Source: Saltatorellus ferox
GTDB lineage: Bacteria > Planctomycetota > UBA1135 > GCA-002686595
Length of the DNA: 64,000 nucleotides
Assembly (NCBI GenBank): GCA_007751475.1
Contig: CP036434.1
Coordinates: 3,327,524-3,391,523, forward strand
Direction of reading: 5' to 3'
Below are positions 28,244 to 37,943 of the stretch, piece after piece (the first letter of the stretch is position 1; each line of letters opens with the position of its first letter). A model generated the notes under the pieces. That model searched no databases. It was not told the DNA's origin and saw only the letters and a list, made by a program, of their open reading frames with translations. The position numbers and the translations under genes are program-made.

Positions 28244-29194
28244 CTACCGCGTGAGGTGCTCGACGATCCGCTCGGCGAACTCTTCGCCGAGCTCTAGCGC
28301 CTTCTCGAGCGAGGGCGGGTTCGCGCCGCCCACGGCGCGGTGCCCGCCGCCGCCGTACTCTTCCATCATCTCGCCGACGTGCACGCCGTTCGTTGGCTTG
28401 TTCCAGGGGTTCTCGCCGCACGTGATGTGGAAACCGGCGCGCGTCGGGATGACCCCGACCGCGTAGGAAATCTCGGGATGGTGGTAGAACGGCGCGAAGC
28501 GCTCGCGGCGCACCTTGGACGAACTCGCGTCGAAGAAGACGACGCCGCCTTCGATCCAGACCACGGTCGGCGGAAACTGTTCCAGCGCCTTGTCGCGGTT
28601 GCGCGAGGCGCGGTCGTAGACCTTCTCGACGTCGCTCCGCAGCGCCACGTCACGGAGCGACTCGGTGACGAGCGCCGTGGCGAGCTTGTCGACCCACGCC
28701 GGGTTGGGAGAGGCGGTGAGCGCCCGCATCAAGCGCAGGGCGGGATCGTCCCCGAAAACGGCCTGGTCGACGCTCTCGAAGCGCGCCGCGTCGATGATGT
28801 CGGACCAGCGAGCGGCGTCCTGGAATCGCTCGGGCGCCTCGTAGCCGAGGTGCTCCTCGCAGTGCTTGATGATCAGCGGCGGGCAGGACGGAGCGGTCTC
28901 GTCCCAGAGCCAGCGATCCGACGGCGAGTAGGCGGCCCGAAGCTCGTCCGTGAGGAACGTCGTCGGGTGATGATCGAACCAGTACTCCGCGCGCGGATGG
29001 AAGTGGAAGTCGACGATGGCGAAGCGCTTACCTGCTTCGAAGGAGTCCCAGTTCTTGCGCTCGTCGTAGTTGACGCTGAGCAGAATCGGGTTTTCGCCCT
29101 CTTTGCGAAGGGCGTGGGCCAGCACGGCACCCGACACCATCCCGTCGAAGTCGCGGTGGTAGCGGATGCGTAGCTGTTGCTTTTTGGGGTCCAT
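28244..29194 (-). CDS. DHH/DHHA1-type phosphoesterase
   Basis: 316 residues. The N-terminal domain has YHRDFDGMVSGAVLAHAL (family motif I, usually DxDG), IVDFHFHP and the DHH box in YWFDHHPTTF at about residue 72. The C-terminal DHHA1 domain ends with YGGGGHRAVGGAN, the GGGGH motif that binds substrate. Such enzymes hydrolyse short oligonucleotides (NrnA-like), cyclic dinucleotides or pyrophosphate. The absence of CBS or GGDEF domains and the size suggest an NrnA-like or related soluble enzyme. It lies between clpX and rlmN on one strand, 56 bases after the clpX stop. Confidence 0.84.
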   Translation of the reverse strand: MDPKKQQLRIRYHRDFDGMVSGAVLAHALRKEGENPILLSVNYDERKNWDSFEAGKRFAIVDFHFHPRAEYWFDHHPTTFLTDELRAAYSPSDRWLWDETAPSCPPLIIKHCEEHLGYEAPERFQDAARWSDIIDAARFESVDQAVFGDDPALRLMRALTASPNPAWVDKLATALVTESLRDVALRSDVEKVYDRASRNRDKALEQFPPTVVWIEGGVVFFDASSSKVRRERFAPFYHHPEISYAVGVIPTRAGFHITCGENPWNKPTNGVHVGEMMEEYGGGGHRAVGGANPPSLEKALELGEEFAERIVEHLTR

Positions 29195-29250
29195 GGGGCG
29201 CGACGGTACGGTACCCGCCGCGAAATCGCCACAGGTACCGCGCCGTCTCG

Positions 29251-30720
<1,470 letters not shown>

Positions 30721-30962
30721 GCGCAGAGTTTATTCCGGGGGACGGAGCGGGGCGGCTTCAACATGAGAATCGGTCAGGTGTGACCCATGACCGGACCCAT
30801 GCTCCAACGAAATGCGCTGCGCCGAGACACAAGCGTAGTTCGCCAGGCAGGCGGGTTCAAACCCGACTCGCTCCACTGATAGCAAGATCGTTGCGATCTG
30901 TCGCGGCGCTACGGAAAGGAAACGCCCGGCCAGAGGACCAGCCAGAGGACCAGTCAAAAGAA

Positions 30963-30992
30963 ACGCCAGCGACGGAAGGGGCTCGCTGGCGT
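30963..30992 (-). terminator. Rho-independent terminator downstream of clpP
   Basis: A perfect 10-bp stem (ACGCCAGCGA with TCGCTGGCGT) and a 10-base loop. Read on the minus strand it is followed at once by TTCTTTTG. It lies about 70 bases past the clpP stop, so it should end most tig-clpP transcripts before clpX. Confidence 0.75.
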
Positions 30993-31019
30993 GCAGGATG
31001 GTTGGCAGATCGGGAGCCA

Positions 31020-31053
31020 GGTGAGGATGCCTTCGTATGAAGCCAACCTCACC
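31020..31053 (-). terminator. Nested hairpin just after the clpP stop
   Basis: Outer stem GGTGAGG/CCTCACC (7 bp) with an inner stem CTTC/GAAG around gtat. No T-run follows on the minus strand, so it may protect the 3' end of the message or pause polymerase rather than terminate by itself. Confidence 0.4.
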
Positions 31054-31064
31054 CGGCGATTGGA

Positions 31065-31706
31065 TCACGAAGCGTCGCCTTCACCTTCGGTCAGCTCGGA
31101 CCGGGGAGGAGCTCCTTCCGCGCGAGCCACGATGTGGTCGATCAATCCGAACTCCTTGGCTTCCTCCGGCGACATGAAGTTGTCCCGGTTGCAGGCCTCG
31201 GAAAGTTCCTCGGGAGTCCGCCCGCTGTGGAAGGCCATGATGCCCTCCAGCTGACGCTTCATCTTGAGGATCTCGTTGACCTGGATCTCCATGTCCAGGG
31301 CCGTGCCGCCCATTCCGCCGTGGGGCTGGTGGATCATCACGCGGCTGTGGGGGAGCGCGAAGCGCTTGCCCGCCGTTCCGCCCGAGAGGAGGACCGCGCC
31401 CATGGAGGCCGCCTGTCCCAGGCAGTAGGTCGAGATATCAGGCTCGACGAGCTGCATCGTGTCGTAGATCGCCAGGCCGGCCGTCACGGAACCGCCCGGA
31501 GAGTTGATGTACATCTTGATGTCCTGGTTCCGACCGGTCTTGTCGAGAAACAGGAGCTGCGCCATGACAGCGTTGGCCACGTTGTCGTCGATGGCGGTGC
31601 CAAGGAAAATGATTCGGTCTTCGAGGAGGCGCGAGTAGATGTCGTACTGCCGCTCTCCACGACCGGTCTTCTCGATGACGAAGGGAACCGGGTAGTAGTT
31701 TTGCAT
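31065..31706 (-). CDS. clpP: ATP-dependent Clp protease proteolytic subunit ClpP
   Basis: 213 residues from ATG 31706 (protein start [12 protein letters not shown], the usual ClpP opening); a start at 31742 would add 12 residues. The catalytic triad is Ser101 in GQAASMGA, His126 in SRVMIHQP and Asp175 in [11 protein letters not shown]. The [11 protein letters not shown] loop is present, and the length is that of an ordinary ClpP. It forms the tetradecameric protease barrel and partners with ClpX encoded downstream. It follows tig in the classic tig-clpP-clpX order, with a strong hairpin between tig and clpP. Confidence 0.97.
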   Translation of the reverse strand: MQNYYPVPFVIEKTGRGERQYDIYSRLLEDRIIFLGTAIDDNVANAVMAQLLFLDKTGRNQDIKMYINSPGGSVTAGLAIYDTMQLVEPDISTYCLGQAASMGAVLLSGGTAGKRFALPHSRVMIHQPHGGMGGTALDMEIQVNEILKMKRQLEGIMAFHSGRTPEELSEACNRDNFMSPEEAKEFGLIDHIVARAEGAPPRSELTEGEGDAS

Positions 31707-31749
31707 GGCGCCTTCTCTAGTGGTTCTGGCTGGGGGTTTCAAGAATGAA

Positions 31750-31786
31750 GGCCCCAGGTCGCCGATTCTGTCGGAGACCTGGGGCC
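31750..31786 (-). terminator. Strong hairpin between tig and clpP
   Basis: Perfect 11-bp stem GGCCCCAGGTC/GACCTGGGGCC, with a further CCGA/TCGG stem inside the loop. On the minus strand it follows the tig stop by about 53 bases; the sequence after it is only moderately T-rich (CTTCATTCTTG). It may be a leaky terminator or RNA-processing site setting the tig to clpP ratio. Confidence 0.55.
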
Positions 31787-31838
31787 AGCAAGCAGCGATC
31801 CGCGCGGGCAGAAAAAAGTTCAGCCGCGACCGCGAGCA

Positions 31839-33146
31839 CTACTCAGGCGCCTTGATATCGGCGTTCTCCCGCAGGAACCTGCGCACCTTCTTCTCCAGGA
31901 TTTCGATCGCGAGCTGCTGGCCCAGGTTGTTCTTCGAGTAGTACTCCTGAACCTCCTGTACGGTCGTCTGATTGCGCATCGCGATGCTCTGGAGCTCCTG
32001 GCCCATGTCATCGTTGTTGACGAGCAGCTCCTCGGTCTCGCCGATCGCCTCGACGACGAGGAGCGCCTTGAGCCCTTTCTCGGCCTCGGCGTACGCAGCG
32101 TCCTTTTGTTCGGCCTTGGCGGCCTCGATCTCCTCTTCGGACGAGCCCTTCTGGGTCATTTCGGCGGCGAGCTGGTTCAGGCGCGCCTCGGTCTGCTGCT
32201 CCAGCATCGACTGGGGCAGCTCCACCTGGACCGCCTGAAGGACCTGATCGAGCAGCACCGTCTCGATCCGCTGGTTCTCGCGCTCCTGGGAGTTTTCCTC
32301 GAGGCGCTCGCGGATGAAGCGGCGGACGCCCTCCATGTCCTGGATCTCGGCGTCCGGGGCGCCGCCGCTCAGCATTTCGACGATCGTGTCGTCGGACGGC
32401 GGGACCAGCTTCATGGCCTGGGTGACGTTCAGAACGCAGGTGCCCGGCTTCCCGCGCAGCTCCTCGTTCTCCAGGAACTCCGGAAGTTCCATCGGGAACT
32501 CCAGCTTCTCGCCGTCTTTGACGCCGACGAGGCCGGCGCTGAAACTCTCGGCATCGACGCCCGGGGGCACGCTGGCGGTGTTCAGGCGCATTCCCTCGCG
32601 TTCGAAGACCTGCTCGCCCTCGTGCTCGAAGGAGATGTTCGCGATGACGAAGCCCTTCTCGTCCATGCCGTCGTCGCCGGCGGCCTCGGGGGTCGACTGC
32701 TGCTGTCGGATCTCGTCGAGCGTCGTGTCGATCTGCTCGTCCATCACCGGCTCGAGCTCGGTGGTCGTCTCGAGGCCGCGGTACTTAGGCAGGTCGAACG
32801 TCGGGCGGAGCGGCACTTCGAACGCGACCTGGAACGAGCCGTCGCCCTGGAGTTCCATCTCCTCGGGCGTCAGGCGCGGGTGGGCGATCGGCTTGAGCTT
32901 GTTCTCTTCCAGCGCCTGGCCGTACGCCTTCTGGATGAAGCGCTCCTTGACCTCGCCGCGGATCGACTCCCCGTACTGCTTTTCCAGGACCTTGAGCGGG
33001 ACCTTGCCCGGCCGGAAGCCCTTCATGCGCACGTTCTGGGATGCCTGGCGCAGTCCGTTCTTGACCTCGGTCTCGAACTCTTCGGCGGGAACGTTGAAAG
33101 AGATCTTGGCGGTCGTTTGGACGGAGGTGTCGACTTCGAGTTGCAC
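31839..33146 (-). CDS. tig: Trigger factor (ribosome-associated chaperone)
   Basis: 435 residues from GTG 33146, matching the usual 430-residue length; the frame runs up to 33431 but only through Pro/Arg-rich non-family sequence. The N-terminal ribosome-binding domain contains the signature GFRPGKVPLKVLEKQYG. An FKBP-type PPIase segment (about residues 150-250, GFVIANISFEHEGE) follows, then the long helical C-terminal chaperone domain (VRRFIRERLEENSQEREN to the end). It meets nascent chains at the ribosome exit. First gene of the tig-clpP-clpX run. Confidence 0.95.
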   Translation of the reverse strand: MQLEVDTSVQTTAKISFNVPAEEFETEVKNGLRQASQNVRMKGFRPGKVPLKVLEKQYGESIRGEVKERFIQKAYGQALEENKLKPIAHPRLTPEEMELQGDGSFQVAFEVPLRPTFDLPKYRGLETTTELEPVMDEQIDTTLDEIRQQQSTPEAAGDDGMDEKGFVIANISFEHEGEQVFEREGMRLNTASVPPGVDAESFSAGLVGVKDGEKLEFPMELPEFLENEELRGKPGTCVLNVTQAMKLVPPSDDTIVEMLSGGAPDAEIQDMEGVRRFIRERLEENSQERENQRIETVLLDQVLQAVQVELPQSMLEQQTEARLNQLAAEMTQKGSSEEEIEAAKAEQKDAAYAEAEKGLKALLVVEAIGETEELLVNNDDMGQELQSIAMRNQTTVQEVQEYYSKNNLGQQLAIEILEKKVRRFLRENADIKAPE

Positions 33147-33362
33147 GGCGCTTCGGGCCCCCCGGAAGGGAGCGGATAGGGGAGCTGGTTGGGCTTGGCT
33201 GATTCGGACCCGGATCGGGCCCTGGCCCGGATTCGGGCCCACCGGGATCGGGTCGACCCGGTCGCGGGCCAAAGATTGAACCCGTCCTGCCTCGCCGAGT
33301 CCAGTCGCGCCGAACAATAGAATGAGGACTTCCGGCCTCGATTCGCCATCATCACGCCTTCC

Positions 33363-34769
33363 ATGCCAGCCGAAGACCTTCCGATCGAGGGCCCTGGGGG
33401 CTCCAGGGGCCCATCCAGTCCCTGGCGCCATGGGCTCTTCGCTGCCGGGCTAGCGCTGGCGGGCGCCCTGGGGGCCCGCTGGATCATCACCTCGGCCCCG
33501 CAGCCGGCCCGAACGGACGATCTTGTGGGCCCACGGGCCGTGCCGGTCGAGACACACCTCCTGAAGGCCACCCAGGTCCCTCGGATGATCTTCGCCACGG
33601 GAACGCTCCAGGCGGCCCGGGAGGCCGTTCTCGCCTCGGAGGTCGGTGGTCGCGTGGTCTTCGTGGCCGAAGGACTGCGGGACGGTCGGACGTTCGCCGA
33701 GGGGGACGTTCTCCTGCGGGTCGACACCTCGAGCCTGGAGGCGGAGATCGCGGCCCAGGACACGGCCATCGAACTCAGCCGGGCGCGCCAGGCGGCCGCC
33801 GAGGCCGATCTGGAAGGCGCCGGGCGCAGTCTGGCCGCCCTGGAAGAGCGCCGGGACCTCCTCCGCGCCGAGGAAGAGCGCTGGGTCGGGCTCGCGGAGC
33901 GCGGAAGCACGGAGCAGGCCCGCGTCGACCTCGCCCGGAACCAGCGGCTCGCCGCGGACGCCGCCGCCAGCGATGCCGCCCGGGGGCTGGAGACGATCCG
34001 CGCCACGATCATCGCGGCGCGGCTGGAGATCCAGCTCGCCGAGAACCGCCAGGCTCTTTTGAAGGTCAACCGGGACAAGGCCGCCATTCGAGCGCCGTTC
34101 CCGGGCCGAATTTCCTCGGAGACGGCTCCGACGGTGGGGACCATGCTGGTCCCGATGGTCCCGATCGGCACCTGGCTCGACCGGACGGCCCTGCGGCTCG
34201 TCACCGACGTTCACGAGGACGATCTGGCGGCCCTCACGACCCTGTCGCGCGCGCTGGCCGCCCCGCTTTCCCGCCCGGGCGCCATCCTGGAGGGTCAGAT
34301 CACAGCCCTCGGCGCCCGCGTGGACCCCCTGACGCGCTCCGTCCGCATCGAGGCGCTCTTTCCGGTGCAGACTCCCTTCGAGCGGCGCGAGAACACGCAT
34401 CTGTCCTTCGCGCCCGAGATCCCGAGCGGCACGTTCGCACGCGTGGAACTCCAGGGTGAGCCCTTCCGCGAGGTCGTCTGGGTCCCCGAATCCTGGCTGA
34501 CCTACCGGGACGGCCAGGCGGTGGCGTTCGTCGTGGGGCCCGGCGAGGCCGAGGGCGGCCCCGTGGCCGAACTCCGGGAAGTGACGTTCCAGAGCGGCAC
34601 CTTCGACGGCGGCCGCGTGATCGAGTCCGGCCTTAGGCCGGGCGATCGCATCATCACCTCGTCGCTCCAGCTCCTCGCGCAGGACGCCGCCCTCCGGCTT
34701 CTCGACACGGAGCCCGGCGCGACCGAGCGGGCCGTATCCGCCGACGCGAAGCCCGGAGCCGGCCAGTGA
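33363..34769 (+). CDS. RND efflux periplasmic adaptor (membrane fusion protein)
   Basis: 468 residues. One N-terminal membrane segment (about residues 20-40, LFAAGLALAGALGARW). The HlyD/AcrA pattern follows: VPRMIFATGTLQAAREAVLA and EVGGRVVFVAEGLRDG (lipoyl half), a coiled-coil hairpin with Ala/Glu/Arg repeats (about residues 125-235), then KAAIRAPFPGRISSE (second lipoyl half) and the beta-barrel. It would link the inner-membrane pump encoded next to an outer-membrane channel; no TolC gene is nearby. The stop overlaps the start of the pump gene (GTGA), so the two are translationally coupled. Confidence 0.92.
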   Translation: MPAEDLPIEGPGGSRGPSSPWRHGLFAAGLALAGALGARWIITSAPQPARTDDLVGPRAVPVETHLLKATQVPRMIFATGTLQAAREAVLASEVGGRVVFVAEGLRDGRTFAEGDVLLRVDTSSLEAEIAAQDTAIELSRARQAAAEADLEGAGRSLAALEERRDLLRAEEERWVGLAERGSTEQARVDLARNQRLAADAAASDAARGLETIRATIIAARLEIQLAENRQALLKVNRDKAAIRAPFPGRISSETAPTVGTMLVPMVPIGTWLDRTALRLVTDVHEDDLAALTTLSRALAAPLSRPGAILEGQITALGARVDPLTRSVRIEALFPVQTPFERRENTHLSFAPEIPSGTFARVELQGEPFREVVWVPESWLTYRDGQAVAFVVGPGEAEGGPVAELREVTFQSGTFDGGRVIESGLRPGDRIITSSLQLLAQDAALRLLDTEPGATERAVSADAKPGAGQ

Positions 34770-37700
34770 TCCGCTGGCTCGCCCGCATGGCGGTGGGCAA
34801 TCCGGTCGGCGCGAACCTCGCGCTGATCGCACTCGCGATCAGCGGCCTGCTCGTGTATCGCAGTATGCCGCGCGAGGTCTTCCCGGATTTCTCGCTCGAC
34901 GCGATCGAGGTGTTCACGCTCAGCCCCGGATCGTCGCCCGTCGACGTCGAGCGCCTCGTCACCACGCCGATCGAGGACGTGCTCGATGGGCTCGATGGCG
35001 TCAAGGAGATGCGGTCCGTCAGCCGCGAGGGCGTCTCGCGGATTCGCCTTACGCTGGAGCCCGGCGCTGACCTCGACGAGGTGCTGGCGAGCGCGCGCGA
35101 TTCTGTGCGCGGCGGCGACGTACAGCTCCCCGATGGCACGGACGATCCGACGGTCTCCGAGGCGAAGAACCGCTTCCCGGTGATCGCGGTGTTCGTCTAC
35201 GGCACGGCGGATGATATGACGCTCAAGGCGATCGCCGAGGAGCAGTCGCGCGCGATGGAGGCGCTGCCGGGCGTGACCTCGGTGATCGCGACGGGGCTTC
35301 TGGAACCGCGCATCTGGATCGAGGTCGATCCGCTGGAGATGGAGCGGCACGGGCTCGACCTCGAGGAGATCGGCGCGGCCGTTTCGGGCCGCGTGGCCGA
35401 GGTGCCGCTCGGGAGCCTGGAGGTCGATCGTCGCGAGAAGCTCCTGCGCGTCGGTGGCGACGTGCGCTGGGCCGAGGACCTCGCTCAGCTCCCGATCCGC
35501 TCGTCACCGACCGGCGCCGAGATCACGCTGGAGCGCGTGGCGCGCGTGGCCGAGGCGTCGCGCCGCGGCGCGTCGCGCGGCCGCTTCAACGGGCAGCCCT
35601 GCGTGCACCTGCAGGTCAACAAGTCGTCCGACGGCGACACGATCGACATCGCGCGTGAGGTGCGAGAGTACGTCGCCGCGCACGCGGACGAGATGCCGCC
35701 CGGGGTGGCCCTCGGCCTGAATAGCGACCTTTCCGTCTACGTCGAGAATCGCCTGCAGACGATGACGAACTCCGGGCTGGTCGGCGCGGTGCTCGTCATC
35801 CTGGCGCTGCTCGGATTCCTGAGTCCCCAGGTCGCGTTCGTCACCGCGCTCGGGATTCCGCTGTCGTTCCTGGGCGGTATTCTCGTCGCGGGTTCGCTCG
35901 GCGTGACCATGAACATGATCGCCATGTTCGCGCTGATCGTGGTGCTCGGGATGATCGTCGACGACGCGATCGTCGTGGGGGAGAACGTCTACCGCCGCAT
36001 GGAGGAAGGCGAGGACCCCGAGACCGCCGCCGTCGAGGGCACGGTCGAGGTGGGGCGCGCGGTGTTCGCCACCATCCTGACGAGCGTCGCCGCGTTCCTG
36101 CCGATCCTGATGCTGGGCGGCACGACCGGGCTCTTCATGCGCCCGCTTCCGATCGTCGTCTCCGCGTGCCTTCTGATCTCGCTGATCGAGGCCTTCACGC
36201 TCCTGCCGTCGCACCTCGCGCACTGGACGTCGAAGCGCAGCGTCGCGAAGCTCCAGGCGCGTTCGCGCGCGGCGGGCGGCGAGGTCCAGCGCTGGTACAC
36301 GCCGATCCAGTCGGGGTATCTCTGGCTGCTCACCCGCGCGATCCGCTGGCGCTACGCCACGCTCGCCGGCGCTCTCGGCGCGGGCGCGATGATCGGGGCC
36401 TACGGGGGCGTGCGCATTCCGTTCGTGCTCTTCGACGACTTCGAGAGCAAGCTGTTCTACGTGTCCTTGCGCCTGGACCCGAGTTCGTCGATCGAGCAGA
36501 CCGAAAGCGTGTGCCGCGAGGTGGAGGCCGACGTCGAGAGGATCGCGAGCGGCGAGGTGGTGTCGGCCCACACGCTGCTCGGCGTCGCGGCTTCGGACGT
36601 CGCGAGCTTCGAGCTTGGCGCGCACCTCGGCCAGGTCTGGGTCGAACTCCGCGAGGGCGAAGGGCGCAAGCGCACGACGGCGGAGGTGATCGAGGCGCTT
36701 CGCCAGGAGCTGGGTGACCTGCCGCCGATCGTCGAGAGCTACGAGATCTCCCAGCCGCAGACCGGGCCCAGCGGGCGCGATATCGAGGTGTCCCTGCGCG
36801 GGCCGAAGCTCGACGTGCTGAAAGAGAAAGCGGATGCGCTCGCCCTCGACCTCGCGACTTTTGCGGGGGCGCGTGACGTTCGCATCGACCTGGAGGCGGG
36901 CAAGGGCCAGGTCGACGTGGTCCCGAACCAGCGCGGCCGCCAGGTCGGCCTGTCGGAGGCGGAGCTAGCGCGTCAGCTGCGGACGGCCTTCGAAGGAGTC
37001 GAGGTCGCGAGCGTGCGGCGCGGGACCGACGACGTCGACGTGATCGTGAAGCACCCGGAGTCGCATCGTTCCCGGGCCGGCGTGCTCGGCGACCTGCGGA
37101 TCGCGCTGCCCCCTCGGCCCGGGGACGACGCGACCGGCGCCCTGCGACGCGTTCCGCTGCGAGATGTGGCCGACCTCGTCGAGACGGTGGGCCCCGCCTC
37201 GATCCGCCACGAGGACCGCATCCGAAGCGTGATCGTGAGCGCGGACGTCGACGAGAAGCAGGGCAACTCGACGCGGATCCTGCGCACGCTGGAGCGCGAT
37301 CTCGAGGACCTGTTCGGGGGCCAGCCCGCGTACTCGGTGCGCATCCGCGGTCAGGCCGAAGAGCAAGCGGAATCCATGGCGGGTCTCGGCGCGGCCGCGC
37401 TGATCTCGGGGCTCCTCATCTATCTCGTGCTGGGTACGCTCTTCCAGAGTTTCCTTCAGCCGCTCGTGATCATGTTCATCATCCCATTCGCGGGCGTCGG
37501 CATGGTGTTCGGGCACGCGCTGATGGATCGCTCGATCACCCTGATGTCGCTGATCGGGCTGCTCGCGCTCGCGGGCGTGGTGGTGAACGACTCGCTGATC
37601 CTGGTGGACTTCATCGGCCAGCGGCGGCGTCAAGGCGTCGAGCTGATGCAGGCCGTGATGGACTCCGGGCGGCTGCGGTTCCGGCCGATTCTGCTGACGT

Positions 37701-37918
37701 CGGTCACGACGATGCTGGGTCTCTTGCCGCTGACGTTCTTCGCAACGGGCCAGGCGCGATTCCTGCAGCCGATGGCGATCAGCATCTTCTTCGGCCTGAG
37801 CCTGGCGACCCTTCTGATCCTGGTCCTCGTCCCGGTGGCCTACCTGGTTCTCGAGGATCTGGTCGCGCTGGCGCGGCGGACGCTCCGAGGCATCGCTGTT
37901 CGTGCTCGCCCGCGGTAG
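34766..37918 (+). CDS. RND superfamily efflux transporter permease
   Basis: 1,050 residues with the duplicated RND layout: a membrane helix at the N-terminus, a large periplasmic loop, helices 2-6 (about residues 330-500), a second helix pair and loop, and helices 8-12 (about 870-1030). The TM4 proton-relay motif is present as GMIVDDAIVVGENVYRRM. The second half carries LIGLLALAGVVVNDSLILVDF, typical of HAE-type pumps. PREVFPDFSLDAIEV near the N-terminus is the standard porter-domain start. It starts with GTG 34766 overlapping the adaptor stop. Substrate unknown (drugs, lipids or metabolites); metal-pump signatures are not seen. Confidence 0.94.
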   Translation: MIRWLARMAVGNPVGANLALIALAISGLLVYRSMPREVFPDFSLDAIEVFTLSPGSSPVDVERLVTTPIEDVLDGLDGVKEMRSVSREGVSRIRLTLEPGADLDEVLASARDSVRGGDVQLPDGTDDPTVSEAKNRFPVIAVFVYGTADDMTLKAIAEEQSRAMEALPGVTSVIATGLLEPRIWIEVDPLEMERHGLDLEEIGAAVSGRVAEVPLGSLEVDRREKLLRVGGDVRWAEDLAQLPIRSSPTGAEITLERVARVAEASRRGASRGRFNGQPCVHLQVNKSSDGDTIDIAREVREYVAAHADEMPPGVALGLNSDLSVYVENRLQTMTNSGLVGAVLVILALLGFLSPQVAFVTALGIPLSFLGGILVAGSLGVTMNMIAMFALIVVLGMIVDDAIVVGENVYRRMEEGEDPETAAVEGTVEVGRAVFATILTSVAAFLPILMLGGTTGLFMRPLPIVVSACLLISLIEAFTLLPSHLAHWTSKRSVAKLQARSRAAGGEVQRWYTPIQSGYLWLLTRAIRWRYATLAGALGAGAMIGAYGGVRIPFVLFDDFESKLFYVSLRLDPSSSIEQTESVCREVEADVERIASGEVVSAHTLLGVAASDVASFELGAHLGQVWVELREGEGRKRTTAEVIEALRQELGDLPPIVESYEISQPQTGPSGRDIEVSLRGPKLDVLKEKADALALDLATFAGARDVRIDLEAGKGQVDVVPNQRGRQVGLSEAELARQLRTAFEGVEVASVRRGTDDVDVIVKHPESHRSRAGVLGDLRIALPPRPGDDATGALRRVPLRDVADLVETVGPASIRHEDRIRSVIVSADVDEKQGNSTRILRTLERDLEDLFGGQPAYSVRIRGQAEEQAESMAGLGAAALISGLLIYLVLGTLFQSFLQPLVIMFIIPFAGVGMVFGHALMDRSITLMSLIGLLALAGVVVNDSLILVDFIGQRRRQGVELMQAVMDSGRLRFRPILLTSVTTMLGLLPLTFFATGQARFLQPMAISIFFGLSLATLLILVLVPVAYLVLEDLVALARRTLRGIAVRARPR

Positions 37919-37943
37919 CGACCGTCAAGCGAACAGGCGGCGA

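Larger units (their letters stand above)
30721..31064. other. 344-base gap between clpP and clpX
   Basis: No protein gene is supported here. The gap holds two hairpins downstream of clpP (listed separately), a tandem pair of ccagaggaccag units at about 30931-30953, and a tRNA-like 3' end on the plus strand at about 30850-30875 (cgggttcaaacccg followed by tcgctcca). GGAGCGG at 30744-30750 can pair with TCGCTCC at 30868-30874, but the span (132 nt) fits neither a normal tRNA nor a tmRNA, and no tag-peptide frame is present. The clpX promoter must lie here on the minus strand. Confidence 0.5.

Noticed and set aside
30744..30875. tmRNA gene
   Set aside because: The ends pair and resemble a tRNA-like domain, but the 132-base span is far too short and there is no tag-peptide frame.
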